Below, one piece after another: positions 50,798-59,931 of a stretch of 64,000 nt of DNA. The notes below the pieces were generated by a model. It saw only the letters and a list, made by a program, of their open reading frames with translations, ran no database searches and was not told the DNA's origin. Every line of letters begins with the position of its first letter. Position 1 is the stretch's first letter. The translations under genes and the position numbers were made by a program. Origin of the DNA: Bradyrhizobium liaoningense (lineage in GTDB: Bacteria > Pseudomonadota > Alphaproteobacteria > Rhizobiales > Xanthobacteraceae); assembly GCF_018130825.1 (NCBI RefSeq), contig NZ_JAFCJS010000005.1:496001-560000 (forward strand), read 5' to 3'.

Positions 50798-51957
50798 GCG
50801 CAGCCGATCAAACCGCCCCAACGCACGAGATCCGCGAACGCTTCGGCTTCTGGAAGCGCTCCTACGCGATGCTGATCAAGGAGTTCATCCAGCTGAGGCG
50901 CGACCGCGTCTCGTTTGCGATGATCGTGATGCTGCCGGTGATGCAGCTCCTGCTGTTCGGCTACGCCATCAACACCACGCCGCACCGTCTGCCGAGCGCG
51001 GTGCTGCTGCAGGAGGATTCCGACCTCGCCCGCTCGATCCTGAAGGCGTTGGAGAATACCGCCTATTTCCGTTTCCTCTACGAGGTGCACGACGTCGACG
51101 ATTTCGACAATCTCTTGAAATCCGGCAAGGTGCTGTTCGGCGTCGAGATCCCGCGCGGCTTCGAGCGGGCGGTCCGGCGCGGCGACAAGCCGGCGCTGCT
51201 GGTCGCGGCCGACGCCACCGATCCGGTTGCGGCGAGCTCGGCGATCGGCTCGCTCGGCATGGTCGTGCAGACCGCACTCAAGCACGATCTCTATATCGGC
51301 GATCCCCCGGAGATGCCGTTCGAGATCCGCGCGCATGCCCGCTACAATCCGGCCGCGGCTTCGAGCCTCAACATCGTGCCGGGCCTCGTCGGCACCATCC
51401 TCACCATGACCATGCTGATCTTCACCGCGCTCTCGGTCACGCGCGAGGTCGAGCGCGGCACCATGGAGAGCCTGTTGTCGATGCCGATCAAGCCGGTCGA
51501 GGTGATGTTCGGCAAGATCATCCCTTACGTGCTGGTCGGCTTCGTGCAGGCCTTCCTGATCATCGGCATCGGCGTCGGCCTGTTCGGCGTGCCCGTGCTC
51601 GGCAATCTGTTCCTGCTGGCGCTGCTCTCGACGCTGTTCATCACCACCAATCTGTCGATCGGCTACACCATCTCGACATTGGTGCAGAACCAGCTCCAGG
51701 CCATGCAGATGTCGATGATGTTCTTCCTGCCGAGCATCCTGCTCTCCGGCTTCATGTTCCCGTTCGCGGGGATGCCGGCCTGGGCGCAATATGTCGGCGA
51801 GGCCTTGCCGCTGACGCATTACCTGCGCATCGTCCGTGCCATCATGCTGAAGGGCGCGACCATGCAGAACCTGCGCTTCGACGCGCTGGCGCTGGCGGCC
51901 CTGATGCTGATCGCCATGACCATCGCCGTGACGCGCTTCCGCCGCACGCTGGATTGA
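50794..51957 (+). CDS. ABC-2 type permease (YbhR/YbhS-like)
   Basis: The 387-residue permease has an N-terminal membrane segment near 40-60, a long periplasmic domain to about 200 and five more segments, with 'MPIKPVEVMFGKIIPYVLVGFVQ' and 'LPSILLSGFMFPFAGMPAWAQYVGEALPLTHYLRIVRAIMLKG', a hallmark of YbhR-type permeases. Only one permease gene is present, so it should work as a homodimer. The exported compound is unknown. Confidence 0.93.
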   Translation: MSAADQTAPTHEIRERFGFWKRSYAMLIKEFIQLRRDRVSFAMIVMLPVMQLLLFGYAINTTPHRLPSAVLLQEDSDLARSILKALENTAYFRFLYEVHDVDDFDNLLKSGKVLFGVEIPRGFERAVRRGDKPALLVAADATDPVAASSAIGSLGMVVQTALKHDLYIGDPPEMPFEIRAHARYNPAAASSLNIVPGLVGTILTMTMLIFTALSVTREVERGTMESLLSMPIKPVEVMFGKIIPYVLVGFVQAFLIIGIGVGLFGVPVLGNLFLLALLSTLFITTNLSIGYTISTLVQNQLQAMQMSMMFFLPSILLSGFMFPFAGMPAWAQYVGEALPLTHYLRIVRAIMLKGATMQNLRFDALALAALMLIAMTIAVTRFRRTLD

Positions 51958-51976
51958 GGCAAACTGGCCCTTGAAC

Positions 51977-52055
51977 GTCATTCTGGGACACGCGAAGCGT
52001 GGGCCCGGAATCTCGAGATTCCGGGTTCGATGCTGTCGCATCGCCCCGGAATGAC
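51977..52055. repeat. Short GTCATTCCGG-type palindromic repeat
   Basis: The left end reads GTCATTCTGGGACACGCG and the right CGCCCCGGAATGAC; the GTGCGCAATTGCGCAC core is absent. It separates the efflux operon from the cyclase gene, whose ribosome site begins at its right edge. Confidence 0.75.
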
Positions 52056-52066
52056 CAGGGGGAATG

Positions 52067-53374
52067 ATGGCCAGGTTTGCGAGCAGGAAGACGCGGCAGC
52101 ATGCCGTTCTGTCGGAGGACGTCGAGCGCGAGCTGACGCGGGAGGTGTTGCGCACCGAGCTGTTGCGGGTGCGGGCGCTGATCATCACCGGCTGCGTCAT
52201 GATCCTGTTCCTCACCTCGACCTTCCTGATCGACCCTGCTCTCGTCAACCGGGTCTGGCGCGGGACGGAAGGCCTCGTCCGCGAATACATCCTGTTGGGG
52301 GGCTTCATCCTGTTCGAGGCCTGGGTCCACAGCCAGATCAGGCGAAACCTCAAGCTCGATCGCGACCTGCCGGTGATCAGGCGCTATATCGGCGCCTTTA
52401 TCGAAACGTCGCTGCCGACGATCATCCTGATCCTGCAGATCCGCAGCATGGGCGCTGGGCCCGCGCTTGGTTTCGTGCTGCCGCTGGTCTATTTCATTTT
52501 CGTCATTCTTTCGACGCTGCGGCTCGATTTCTGGCTGTCCACCTTCACGGGATTCGTGGCTGCGGCCCAACTCCTCGCCGTCGCGCTGTATTACAATTCG
52601 GTGAACGACGCAGGCGAGCCCCTGGCCTACTTCCACGCCGTGCGTAGCACTGTCATCCTGATCTGCGGCGTGCTTGCGGGCGCCGTCGGTGCGCAGCTCC
52701 GCCGCCAGTTTGCCGCGAGCATCGCAGCCGCCACCGCGCGCGACCGCGTGACGAACCTGTTCGGCCAGCATGTGTCCCCGCAAGTGGTGGAGCGGCTGAT
52801 GGCGACAGGAACCAGCGCAAGCGGCGACGTCCGCCGCGTCGCGGTGATGTTCGTCGATTTCCGCGGCTTCACCGCCGGGGCGCAGACGCGCACCCCGCAG
52901 GAGGTGGTCGACCGGCTCGACGGCGCCTTCGCGGTGCTGGTCGACATCCTCGACCGCCAGGGCGGCATCGTGAACAAGTTTCTGGGCGACGGCTTTCTCG
53001 CGCTGTTCGGTGCGCCGCTAGAGGCATCCGACGCCGCGCACCGTGCGGTCGCCGCGGGTCGCGAGATGCTGAGCGCGATGGACCATATCAACGCGGAGAC
53101 GAGCTGGCCGCTGCGGATCGGCATCGGCATCCATTTCGGCGAGGTCGTCGCCGGCAATATCGGCTCGCCCCGGCGCAAGGAGTACACGGTGATCGGCGAC
53201 ACCGTGAACTTCGCCTCGCGCCTGGAGGCGCTGAACAAGGAGTTCGGCTCGCAGCTCCTGATCTCCGAGTCCGTTCGCGAAGCGCTCGGCGAAGACGCCA
53301 GCGATGCCGTCCCGCTCGGCGAGGTCGAGGTGCGCGGCTACGAGCAGAAGGTAGCGGTGTTTCAGCTCGGTTAG
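52067..53374 (+). CDS. Membrane-bound class III adenylate/guanylate cyclase
   Basis: The protein has 435 residues. The N-terminal 220 residues contain about six membrane segments. The catalytic domain (about 245-430) has the metal-binding 'VMFVDFRGFTAGAQ' and 'KFLGDGFLALFG', the 'RIGIGIHFGEVVAGNIG' block and 'GDTVNFASRLE' with the transition-state Asn and Arg. It should make cAMP from ATP, although the purine-specificity residues were not checked. ATG 52067 or the adjacent 52064 follows AGGGGGA. A CRP-type site is present elsewhere in the window. Confidence 0.92.
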   Translation: MARFASRKTRQHAVLSEDVERELTREVLRTELLRVRALIITGCVMILFLTSTFLIDPALVNRVWRGTEGLVREYILLGGFILFEAWVHSQIRRNLKLDRDLPVIRRYIGAFIETSLPTIILILQIRSMGAGPALGFVLPLVYFIFVILSTLRLDFWLSTFTGFVAAAQLLAVALYYNSVNDAGEPLAYFHAVRSTVILICGVLAGAVGAQLRRQFAASIAAATARDRVTNLFGQHVSPQVVERLMATGTSASGDVRRVAVMFVDFRGFTAGAQTRTPQEVVDRLDGAFAVLVDILDRQGGIVNKFLGDGFLALFGAPLEASDAAHRAVAAGREMLSAMDHINAETSWPLRIGIGIHFGEVVAGNIGSPRRKEYTVIGDTVNFASRLEALNKEFGSQLLISESVREALGEDASDAVPLGEVEVRGYEQKVAVFQLG

Positions 53375-53519
53375 CGCGCCTTCACATGTGAGTCGCGCGT
53401 CGTTGAAGCGCGGTCGCGCTGGGTTGAAACCGCGTGATGAAATTTCCCTGCTAGCTTTCGGGTCCTGCACTTTGGAAGCCGAAACGTCTCGGCTTTCACT
53501 TGTTACCCGGAGAAAGCCA

Positions 53520-53735
53520 ATGACCCGATTGACCCTTGTTGCTGCCGTCCTGATCGCCGCCGCCGCCACCCAGGCTCAGGCCGCATCGGTGCGCCACGCT
53601 GCCCCGCCGCACGCCGCTGTGACTCAGGCGGCGACCGACTCCTGCGTCAGGGCTCCGGCAGAGGGTTCGTATGCCTCTGCGCCCTACACGCAGCCCCCCT
53701 GCCTGCCGAACACGGGCTACTCGTACGCCTACTAA
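53520..53735 (+). CDS. Small secreted protein
   Basis: The 71-residue product has a clear signal peptide (MTRLTLVAAVLIAAAATQAQA, cleavage near AQA|ASV). The mature peptide of about 50 residues is rich in Ala, Pro and Tyr, has two cysteines and ends in NTGYSYAY. GGAGA lies eight bases before ATG. No family is recognised. Confidence 0.65.
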   Translation: MTRLTLVAAVLIAAAATQAQAASVRHAAPPHAAVTQAATDSCVRAPAEGSYASAPYTQPPCLPNTGYSYAY

Positions 53736-53933
53736 CGATCACGACCGACGATGTCGGGCTGGCGAAATGCGCTAGCCCGGCTTCGCGAATTGCTGCGGCC
53801 CGTTAGCTTCCAACACGTCAATGCGATTGCTCCGATTGCACTCAATTTTGGGGCATGACGGGCGATGTTTTCGGCTTGTAGAGTGCTGCGCGATGCGGCC
53901 GCTCGTGGCCGCGACTTGCATGGGGAAGTGCAG

Positions 53934-54848
53934 ATGCAGCGCCGCTACATCACCGTCGACGTGTTCACCGACCGCGCCTTCGGCGGCAACCAGCTCGCCG
54001 TGGTGCTCGACGCCGGCGGGCTCACGACGCAGCAGATGCAGGCGATCGCCACCGAGTTCAACTATTCCGAGACCACCTTCGTGCTGCCGCCGCGCGACAA
54101 GGCCAATGACGCCGAGGTGCGCATCTTCACGCCGGTGAGAGAGATGCCGTTCGCCGGTCACCCCAATGTCGGCACCTCCTTCGTGCTGGCGAGTCTTGCG
54201 AAGGAGCCGAAGCCGCGCCTTCTGTTCGAGGAGAAGGCGGGTCTCGTGCCGGTCGACATTTTTCGCGAGCAGGGAAGGGTCATCAGCACCGAGCTGACCG
54301 CGCCGCAGCCGCTGTCGCGACTGGCGGAAGTTTCCGCCGCTGACGTTGCGGCCTGCATCTCCCTGACGGCTGATGACATAAGGACCGATCACCATGCGCC
54401 ACAGGTCGTCGGCGTCGGGACGCCGTTCGTGGTGGCGGAGCTGCATTCGCGCGATGCGCTAAAGCGGGCGAGGCCCGATGCCGCCGCCTTCGGCAGGGTG
54501 CTTCCGCGCGACGGTGCCTTCTCGGTGTGGTTCTATACGCGCGACGTGGCCGCGGCGGAGGCGCCTTGCGATATCCAGGCGCGGATGTTCATGCGCGGCG
54601 CCGGTGGCTTCGCCGAGGACCCAGCCACCGGCAGCGCCACAGTTGCCGCCGCCGCGCTGTTCGCCGATCTCGATCCCGTGCGCGACGGCGAGCTGAAGCT
54701 CACGGTCGGCCAAGGCTTTGACATGGGGCGGCCGAGCCTGCTGCTGACGCGCGTGCGCAAGCAGGACGGCAAGATCGTCTCCGCCCATGTCGGCGGCAGC
54801 TGCGTGCGGATGATGGAGGGGACGTTCCGGCTCGCGGGGGAGGGGTAA
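53934..54848 (+). CDS. PhzF-family isomerase
   Basis: The 304-residue protein has the PhzF/diaminopimelate-epimerase fold: 'DVFTDRAFGGNQLAVVLDA', catalytic Glu46 in FNYSETTFV, 'MPFAGHPNVGT' and 'GFAEDPATGSATVA'. PhzF-family members catalyse isomerisation or epimerisation; most in non-phenazine producers have unknown substrates. ATG 53934 is supported by GGGGAAG five bases upstream. Confidence 0.9.
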   Translation: MQRRYITVDVFTDRAFGGNQLAVVLDAGGLTTQQMQAIATEFNYSETTFVLPPRDKANDAEVRIFTPVREMPFAGHPNVGTSFVLASLAKEPKPRLLFEEKAGLVPVDIFREQGRVISTELTAPQPLSRLAEVSAADVAACISLTADDIRTDHHAPQVVGVGTPFVVAELHSRDALKRARPDAAAFGRVLPRDGAFSVWFYTRDVAAAEAPCDIQARMFMRGAGGFAEDPATGSATVAAAALFADLDPVRDGELKLTVGQGFDMGRPSLLLTRVRKQDGKIVSAHVGGSCVRMMEGTFRLAGEG

Positions 54849-54851
54849 GCC

Positions 54852-54952
54852 GTCATTCCGGGGCGCGCGTAGCGCGAGCCCGGAATCCATCTCGCCACGC
54901 GTACTGCCGCCTGATGGATTCCGGGCTCGCGCTACGCGCGCCCCGGAATGAC
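54852..54952. repeat. GTCATTCCGG-type repeat with perfect 39-base arms
   Basis: The arms 54852-54890 and 54914-54952 are exact reverse complements, with a 23-base loop. The left begins GTCATTCCGGGGCGCGCGTA. It is the longest perfect palindrome seen in the window and lies between convergent genes. Confidence 0.9.
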
Positions 54953-54957
54953 GAGAC

Positions 54958-55419
54958 CTACACCTGCCGCCCCGCCAGATTCTTCACCGTCACCCCATCG
55001 CGTTCCTCGATGATCTCCGCGATCATCTGGCGGTGGCAATGGGTGTGGTCGCGCTCGTAGCAGAGCAGGCACACCGGGCCGGCCTTCTTCACCAGCGCCG
55101 AGAGCTCGTCCATCTCTTCCTTCGCCTGCGGCGTCTTCAGGTGCTTTGAATAGATCTTCTCCAGCACGTCATATTGCCCGCTGCGGGCGGCGAGGCGCCC
55201 CTCCTTGGGCGTGCCGAGCGCGGCGAGATGGACATAGGCGATGCCGCGCTCGTCGAGGCCTGCGGACAGCTGCTTCTTGGAAAAACCGGGCCGCCGCGAC
55301 GACGTCACTGCGCGCACGTCGACCACGAGCTTGACGCCGGCTTCTTCCAGCTCGTCGAGCACCGCCTTGGGCGGTGTCTGCTCATAGCCGATGGTGAAGA
55401 GCTTCTTCGCCTTTGCCAT
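54958..55419 (-). CDS. DUF488-family protein
   Basis: The 153-residue protein has the DUF488 pattern 'LFTIGYEQTPPKAVLDELEEAGVKLVVDVRAV', 'SSRRPGFSKKQL' and the C-terminal 'PVCLLCYERDHTHCHRQMIAEII'. The clustered Cys and His suggest metal or nucleic-acid contacts, but no activity is established. It lies nine bases after the DUF72 gene; the two families often occur together. Confidence 0.9.
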   Translation of the reverse strand: MAKAKKLFTIGYEQTPPKAVLDELEEAGVKLVVDVRAVTSSRRPGFSKKQLSAGLDERGIAYVHLAALGTPKEGRLAARSGQYDVLEKIYSKHLKTPQAKEEMDELSALVKKAGPVCLLCYERDHTHCHRQMIAEIIEERDGVTVKNLAGRQV

Positions 55420-55428
55420 GAACCATCC

Positions 55429-56265
55429 TCAGCTCACCCGCGCGATCAGTTCCATGGCGCCATGCGGTGCGCGCACCTTGCCCTCGTGGATGACATAGGC
55501 GAACACGTCGCGCGGCTCCTTCTTCGGCTTTGCCTCGTCAACCTTCGGCAGGTCGTCCGGTTCACCGCCCGAAGCCCAATCCTTGAAGCGCTCGGCCCAG
55601 GCATCGAGCTGCTTCGGCGGATAGCAGGTCTTGATCTCGTCATTGCCCTTCTGCAGCCGCGCGTAGACGAAATCGCCGGCGACGTCGGCGATGGCGGGAT
55701 ACTTGCCATGCTCGGCGAACACCACCGGCGTCTCGAATTCGCGGATCAGCGCGACGAAGTCGGGCGTGCAGAAGCTGTCGTGGCGGACCTCGACCACATG
55801 GCGCAGCGCGCGCCCGTCGAGCTTGCGGGGGAGCAGCTCCAGAAACTTGCCGAAATCGGCGCCGTCGAACTTCTTGGTCGGCGCGAACTGCCACAGCACC
55901 GGACCGAGATGGTCGCCGAGTTCCAGCACGCCGGAATCATAGAACCGTTTGATGGAATCGCCGGCCTCGGCCAGCACGCGGCGGTTGGTGGCAAAGCGCG
56001 GTCCCTTGACCGAGAACACGAAGCCTTCGGGCACCTCGCTCGCCCATTTGCGAAAGCTCTCCGGCTTCTGCGAGCCGTAATAGGTGCCGTTGATCTCGAT
56101 CGAGGTCAGCTTCGAGGCCGCATAGGACAGCTCCTTCGCCTGCGTCAGCTTCTCAGGATAGAAAACGCCGCGCCAGGGCTCGAAGGTCCAGCCGCCGATG
56201 CCGATGAAGATGTTGCCGGATTTTTTGGACACGGTTTTTGCTTTGGCCACGGAAGGATCTCGCAT
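55429..56265 (-). CDS. DUF72-family TIM-barrel protein
   Basis: The 278-residue protein has the DUF72 pattern 'IFIGIGGWTFEPWRGVFYPEKL', 'SIEINGTYYGSQKPESFRKWASEVPEGFVFSVKGPR', 'LGPVLWQFAP' and 'HVVEVRHDSFCTP'. The function of the family is not established. It starts at ATG 56265 and forms an operon with the DUF488 gene. Confidence 0.92.
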   Translation of the reverse strand: MRDPSVAKAKTVSKKSGNIFIGIGGWTFEPWRGVFYPEKLTQAKELSYAASKLTSIEINGTYYGSQKPESFRKWASEVPEGFVFSVKGPRFATNRRVLAEAGDSIKRFYDSGVLELGDHLGPVLWQFAPTKKFDGADFGKFLELLPRKLDGRALRHVVEVRHDSFCTPDFVALIREFETPVVFAEHGKYPAIADVAGDFVYARLQKGNDEIKTCYPPKQLDAWAERFKDWASGGEPDDLPKVDEAKPKKEPRDVFAYVIHEGKVRAPHGAMELIARVS

Positions 56266-56368
56266 CGACGTGGAGGGGAGGCCGGCATCCTAATCAAACC
56301 AGTTGTGATTGGCCAGTTGCCGCGTCCCGTCTAAGCTCGCGAAGATCATCTGCGAAAAGGAGAACAAG

Positions 56369-56749
56369 ATGCGGATGCTGATGCTGGGAGCGGCGCTCAT
56401 CATGATGACATCTGCTGCCATGATGTCTGCTGTTAGGGCGGACGATGACGACGACAAGAACGCGCAGAAGCTCGCGATGCAGGGCCGCGACGATTACTGG
56501 CATTGCCTGGCGCGGGAATATTCGCGCGATTCCAATCAGGGCCTGTCGGAGCAGGATTTCGGCCGCTCGGTCGCGGGCGCCTGTCCGTCCGAGCGGCAAT
56601 ATTACCGGGTGGCCTTGCTGGACTATCTCACCACGCAATATCCGAACATCGATGCCGGCGCCCATCTCGCGACCGCGAACAGGGCGGTCGAGTCGGCGCA
56701 GAAGGACATCGTCACGGCCTTCGTCAAGCACAGGCCGCCGCAGAAATAG
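56369..56749 (+). CDS. Small secreted protein, 126 residues
   Basis: The protein has a Met-rich signal peptide (MRMLMLGAALIMMTSAAMMS, cleavage near VRA|DDDD). The mature domain contains 'RDDYWHCLAREYSRDSNQGLSEQDFGRSVAGACPSERQYYRVALLDYL', with two cysteines likely paired. AAGGAG lies six bases upstream of ATG 56369. No family is recognised; a periplasmic role is inferred. Confidence 0.7.
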   Translation: MRMLMLGAALIMMTSAAMMSAVRADDDDDKNAQKLAMQGRDDYWHCLAREYSRDSNQGLSEQDFGRSVAGACPSERQYYRVALLDYLTTQYPNIDAGAHLATANRAVESAQKDIVTAFVKHRPPQK

Positions 56750-56838
56750 CTCCATTGATTGTCTGGTCCTTGGGGCCCTTCCGGCTGCGCGTTCATCCGT
56801 GGTATCACTCGCCGCATCTGGAACAGGGATGGGTTTCC

Positions 56839-57039
56839 ATGTCGTCTGAGTCGGTGGGGGGCATTCTGGGCGCGATCGTTGCGGCGGTCGTGCTTGCGGT
56901 CGCCGTCGTCTTCGGGCCGATCGGCCAGTACGGCAAGCCGCCAAAGCCGGCCAAGGTCGAGCCGGGCCCTGCGGCGGCACCGGCAGCCCCTGCCGCGCCC
57001 GTGCCGCGAGGCCCGGTGATCAAGGAAGTCCCGAACTAA
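56839..57039 (+). CDS. Small single-pass membrane protein with Ala/Pro-rich tail
   Basis: The 66-residue product begins MSSESVGGILGAIVAAVVLA, with one membrane helix (residues 8-27) and an Ala/Pro-rich tail ending VIKEVPN. A GGGATGGG ribosome-like sequence precedes ATG. No family is recognised. Confidence 0.5.
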   Translation: MSSESVGGILGAIVAAVVLAVAVVFGPIGQYGKPPKPAKVEPGPAAAPAAPAAPVPRGPVIKEVPN

Positions 57040-57279
57040 TCCCGGAAAGGGGCTTTTGTCCCCTTGAAAAGCGGTTTTGCCGTCCCCATCTAGCTTCTAA
57101 CGGCGACGTTGAGCAAAAAACTCCGGCGCTGGGACGACCTTGGAATAGCTTGGGCCTGCGCCGGATGTACGCGCGGTCCGCCGTTCCGGGGTCGTTGGCA
57201 TTTTAGGGCCCCTTTTGGCCCGTCCCCCCTTAAAACCCCGGCTTGGCAGCGCAGGACGCGGCGGATATACGCTGCCGTC

Positions 57280-58413
57280 ATGAATGAAGCGATCAGACCG
57301 GGCTCCGACCATCCGCCGCAGGCTCAAGAGGGGCCGGAACTGTCGGTCATCGTCCCGACCTTCAACGAGCGCGACAATGTCACGGTGCTGTACCGGCGCC
57401 TGGAGGCGACGCTCGTCAACGTCGCCTGGGAAGTCGTGTTCGTCGACGACAATTCGCCCGACGGCACCTGGGACGTCGTGCGCGCGCTGGCGCAGCGCGA
57501 CAGCCGCGTGCGCTGCGTCCGCCGCATCGGCCGCCGCGGCCTGTCGGGCGCCTGCATCGAGGGCATCCTGGCCTCCAGCGCGCCCTATGTGGCCGTGATC
57601 GACGCCGACCTCCAGCACGACGAGACGCAACTGCCGAAGATGCTGCTGCTGCTCGCGAGCGACCAGGCCGAGCTCGTGGTCGGCAGCCGCTATATCGAGG
57701 GCTACAAGAGCGAAGGCTTCAACAAGCAGCGCGCCGGCGCCAGCGCGCTGGCGACCGAGGTCGCCAGGAAGATGCTGCGGGTCGAGATCGCCGATCCCAT
57801 GAGCGGCTTCTTCATGATCCGCCGCGACCGTTTCGAGCAGCTCGCGCCAAAGCTGTCGGTGCACGGCTTCAAGATCCTGCTCGACGTCGTCGCAACCGCC
57901 CATGGCGGCTTGCGCGCCGTCGAGATTCCCTACACCTTCGGCGCCCGCCAGCACGGCGAGAGCAAGCTCGATTCCATGGTCGCGCTCGACTTCCTCGGCC
58001 TGGTGCTGGCCAAGCTGACCAACGACATCGTCTCGCTGCGCTTCATCCTGTTCGCGATGGTCGGTGGCATCGGCCTCGTGGTGCATCTCACCACGCTGTT
58101 CATCGCCCTCCAGCTGTTCAAGGCGCCGTTCGCGGAGGCGCAGGCTGCCGGCGCCATCGTCGCCATGACCAGCAATTTCATCCTCAACAACTTCCTCACC
58201 TATCGCGACCAGCGGCTGAAGGGCTTTGCGCTGCTGCGCGGCTTGATCGCCTTCTACATCGTGTGCAGCGTCGGCCTGCTCGCCAATGTCGGCGTCGCTT
58301 TCTCGGTCTACGACCAGGAGCCGATCTGGTGGCTGGCCGGCATGGCCGGCGCGCTGATGGGCGTGGTGTGGAACTACGCGATGTCCGGACTGTTCGTCTG
58401 GCGCAAGAAATAG
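57280..58413 (+). CDS. Polyprenyl-phosphate glycosyltransferase fused to GtrA domain
   Basis: The 377-residue protein has a GT2 catalytic domain (about 17-235; 'ELSVIVPTFNERDNVTVLYRRL', DDNSPDGT, DADLQHDE, 'GSRYIEGY') like dolichol-phosphate mannosyl/glucosyltransferases. A GtrA domain with four membrane helices (about 250-375) follows. It should load a sugar on undecaprenyl phosphate and help move it across the inner membrane. The GT39 gene immediately downstream would use such a donor. The start at ATG 57280 has no strong ribosome site. Confidence 0.92.
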   Translation: MNEAIRPGSDHPPQAQEGPELSVIVPTFNERDNVTVLYRRLEATLVNVAWEVVFVDDNSPDGTWDVVRALAQRDSRVRCVRRIGRRGLSGACIEGILASSAPYVAVIDADLQHDETQLPKMLLLLASDQAELVVGSRYIEGYKSEGFNKQRAGASALATEVARKMLRVEIADPMSGFFMIRRDRFEQLAPKLSVHGFKILLDVVATAHGGLRAVEIPYTFGARQHGESKLDSMVALDFLGLVLAKLTNDIVSLRFILFAMVGGIGLVVHLTTLFIALQLFKAPFAEAQAAGAIVAMTSNFILNNFLTYRDQRLKGFALLRGLIAFYIVCSVGLLANVGVAFSVYDQEPIWWLAGMAGALMGVVWNYAMSGLFVWRKK

Positions 58414-58419
58414 CTCGCA

Positions 58420-59922
58420 ATGGGCGGAGCTGACGCGCGGATCGTCCGCAACACCGCGCTGGTGATTCTCGCGCTGGTGGCCCTGCGGCTGGTCGCGGCC
58501 GCATTCACGCCGATCACCTTCGACGAAGCCTATTACTGGATGTGGTCGAAGAACCTGGCCGGTGGCTACTATGACCACCCGCCGATGGTCGCCTACGTCA
58601 TCCGCGCCGGCACCATGATCGCCGGCGACACCGAGCTCGGCGTCCGCCTGGTCTCGATCCTGCTCGCGCTGCCGATGAGCTATGCGATCTACCGCTCGGC
58701 CGCGATCCTGTTCGGCGGCGCCCGTGTCGCTGCGACCAGCGCCATCCTGCTCAACGTGACGCTGCTGGCCTCGGTCGGCACGCTGATCGTGACGCCCGAT
58801 GCGCCGCTGCTGGTCGCCTCCAGCTTCGTGCTGTTCTTCCTCGCCAAGGTGCTGGAGACCGGCCGCGGCATCTGGTGGCTCGCGGTCGGCGCCGCGGTCG
58901 GCGCGGCGCTGCTGTCGAAATACACCGCGATGTTCTTTGGCGCGGCCATCCTGATCTGGCTCGTTTCCGTGCCGAAGCTCAGGCGGTGGTTTCTCTCGCC
59001 CTGGCCCTATCTCGGCGGCCTCGTTGCGCTGGCGCTGTTCTCGCCGGTGATCCTCTGGAACGCCGATCATCAATGGGTCTCGTTCGCAAAGCAGCTCGGG
59101 CGCGCCAAGATCGAGGACTTCCGTCCGGTCTTCATCGCTGAGCTGATCCCGACCCAGATCGCGTTCGCGACCCCGCTGGTCTTCATCCTCGGCGCGATGG
59201 GCCTGCACGCGCTGACCTGGTATCGGGCCGGCGCGCAGGCCTCGCGCGTGCTGATCGAGACGATGTTCTGGACCATCGTCGCCTATTTCGTCTGGCATTC
59301 GCTGCATGCCCGCGTCGAGGCCAACTGGTTTGCGCCGGTCTATCCGCCCTTCGTGATCGCGGCCGCGGCCGCCGCCAACCTCGTGCAGTGGAAGCCGCGC
59401 GCGCGCCGCCTGGCGGACTTCTGCCTGCGCTGGGCCGCGCCCGTGGGCATCGTGATGTTCGCAGCGCTGATCGTGCAGGCCAACACCGGCTGGCTGTCGG
59501 GCTATCGCCGCGACGCGACCGTGCGCAGCGTCGGTGTCGGCTGGCGCGAGCTCGCCGCGCAAATCGAAGCCGAGCGCGCGCGCGTTGGTGCGACCTGCGT
59601 GCTTGCGCCGGACTACGGCACCACGGGCTGGCTCGCCTTCTACCTGCCGCGCGGCACCTGCGTGGTGCAGCAGAACCAGCGCATCCGCTGGGTCAACATG
59701 CCCGAGCCCGATCCCAAGCTGCTCGCCGGCAAGCTGCTCTATGTCGACGAGCTGCGCGCAGGCGGCCATCCTGCTGTCCACGACCTCTTTGCGCAGTTGA
59801 CGCAAATCGCGCAATTGCAGCGCAAGCGCGGCCCGCTCGTGGTCGAGACCTACGGCATCGATCTCCTGGAAGGCGCCAAGGGCGACGTGCTCGACCGCTC
59901 GCCGCCGCCGGAAGCAAGGTAG
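58420..59922 (+). CDS. ArnT/PMT-type (GT39/GT83) glycosyltransferase
   Basis: The 500-residue protein has about eleven membrane segments and the family pattern 'ITFDEAYYWMWSKNLAGGYYDHPPMVAYVIRAG', with the paired acidic residues at the first periplasmic loop, and 'SKYTAMFFGAAILIWL'. It transfers a lipid-linked sugar to a cell-envelope acceptor in the periplasm. It lies six bases after the GT2-GtrA gene, so donor and transferase are made together. The acceptor (lipid A, hopanoid or another polymer) is unknown. Confidence 0.92.
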   Translation: MGGADARIVRNTALVILALVALRLVAAAFTPITFDEAYYWMWSKNLAGGYYDHPPMVAYVIRAGTMIAGDTELGVRLVSILLALPMSYAIYRSAAILFGGARVAATSAILLNVTLLASVGTLIVTPDAPLLVASSFVLFFLAKVLETGRGIWWLAVGAAVGAALLSKYTAMFFGAAILIWLVSVPKLRRWFLSPWPYLGGLVALALFSPVILWNADHQWVSFAKQLGRAKIEDFRPVFIAELIPTQIAFATPLVFILGAMGLHALTWYRAGAQASRVLIETMFWTIVAYFVWHSLHARVEANWFAPVYPPFVIAAAAAANLVQWKPRARRLADFCLRWAAPVGIVMFAALIVQANTGWLSGYRRDATVRSVGVGWRELAAQIEAERARVGATCVLAPDYGTTGWLAFYLPRGTCVVQQNQRIRWVNMPEPDPKLLAGKLLYVDELRAGGHPAVHDLFAQLTQIAQLQRKRGPLVVETYGIDLLEGAKGDVLDRSPPPEAR

Positions 59923-59931
59923 ACCCTCATC

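Noticed and set aside
50557..52353. A 598-codon minus-strand frame
   Set aside because: It covers the ABC-2 permease gene in antisense, and its His/Asp/Arg-rich repeats reflect codon structure.
53475..53497. AAGCCGA/TCGGCTT hairpin after the class III cyclase gene as a terminator
   Set aside because: The stem is only seven bases and no T-tract follows; it sits closer to the next gene's ribosome site than to the cyclase stop.
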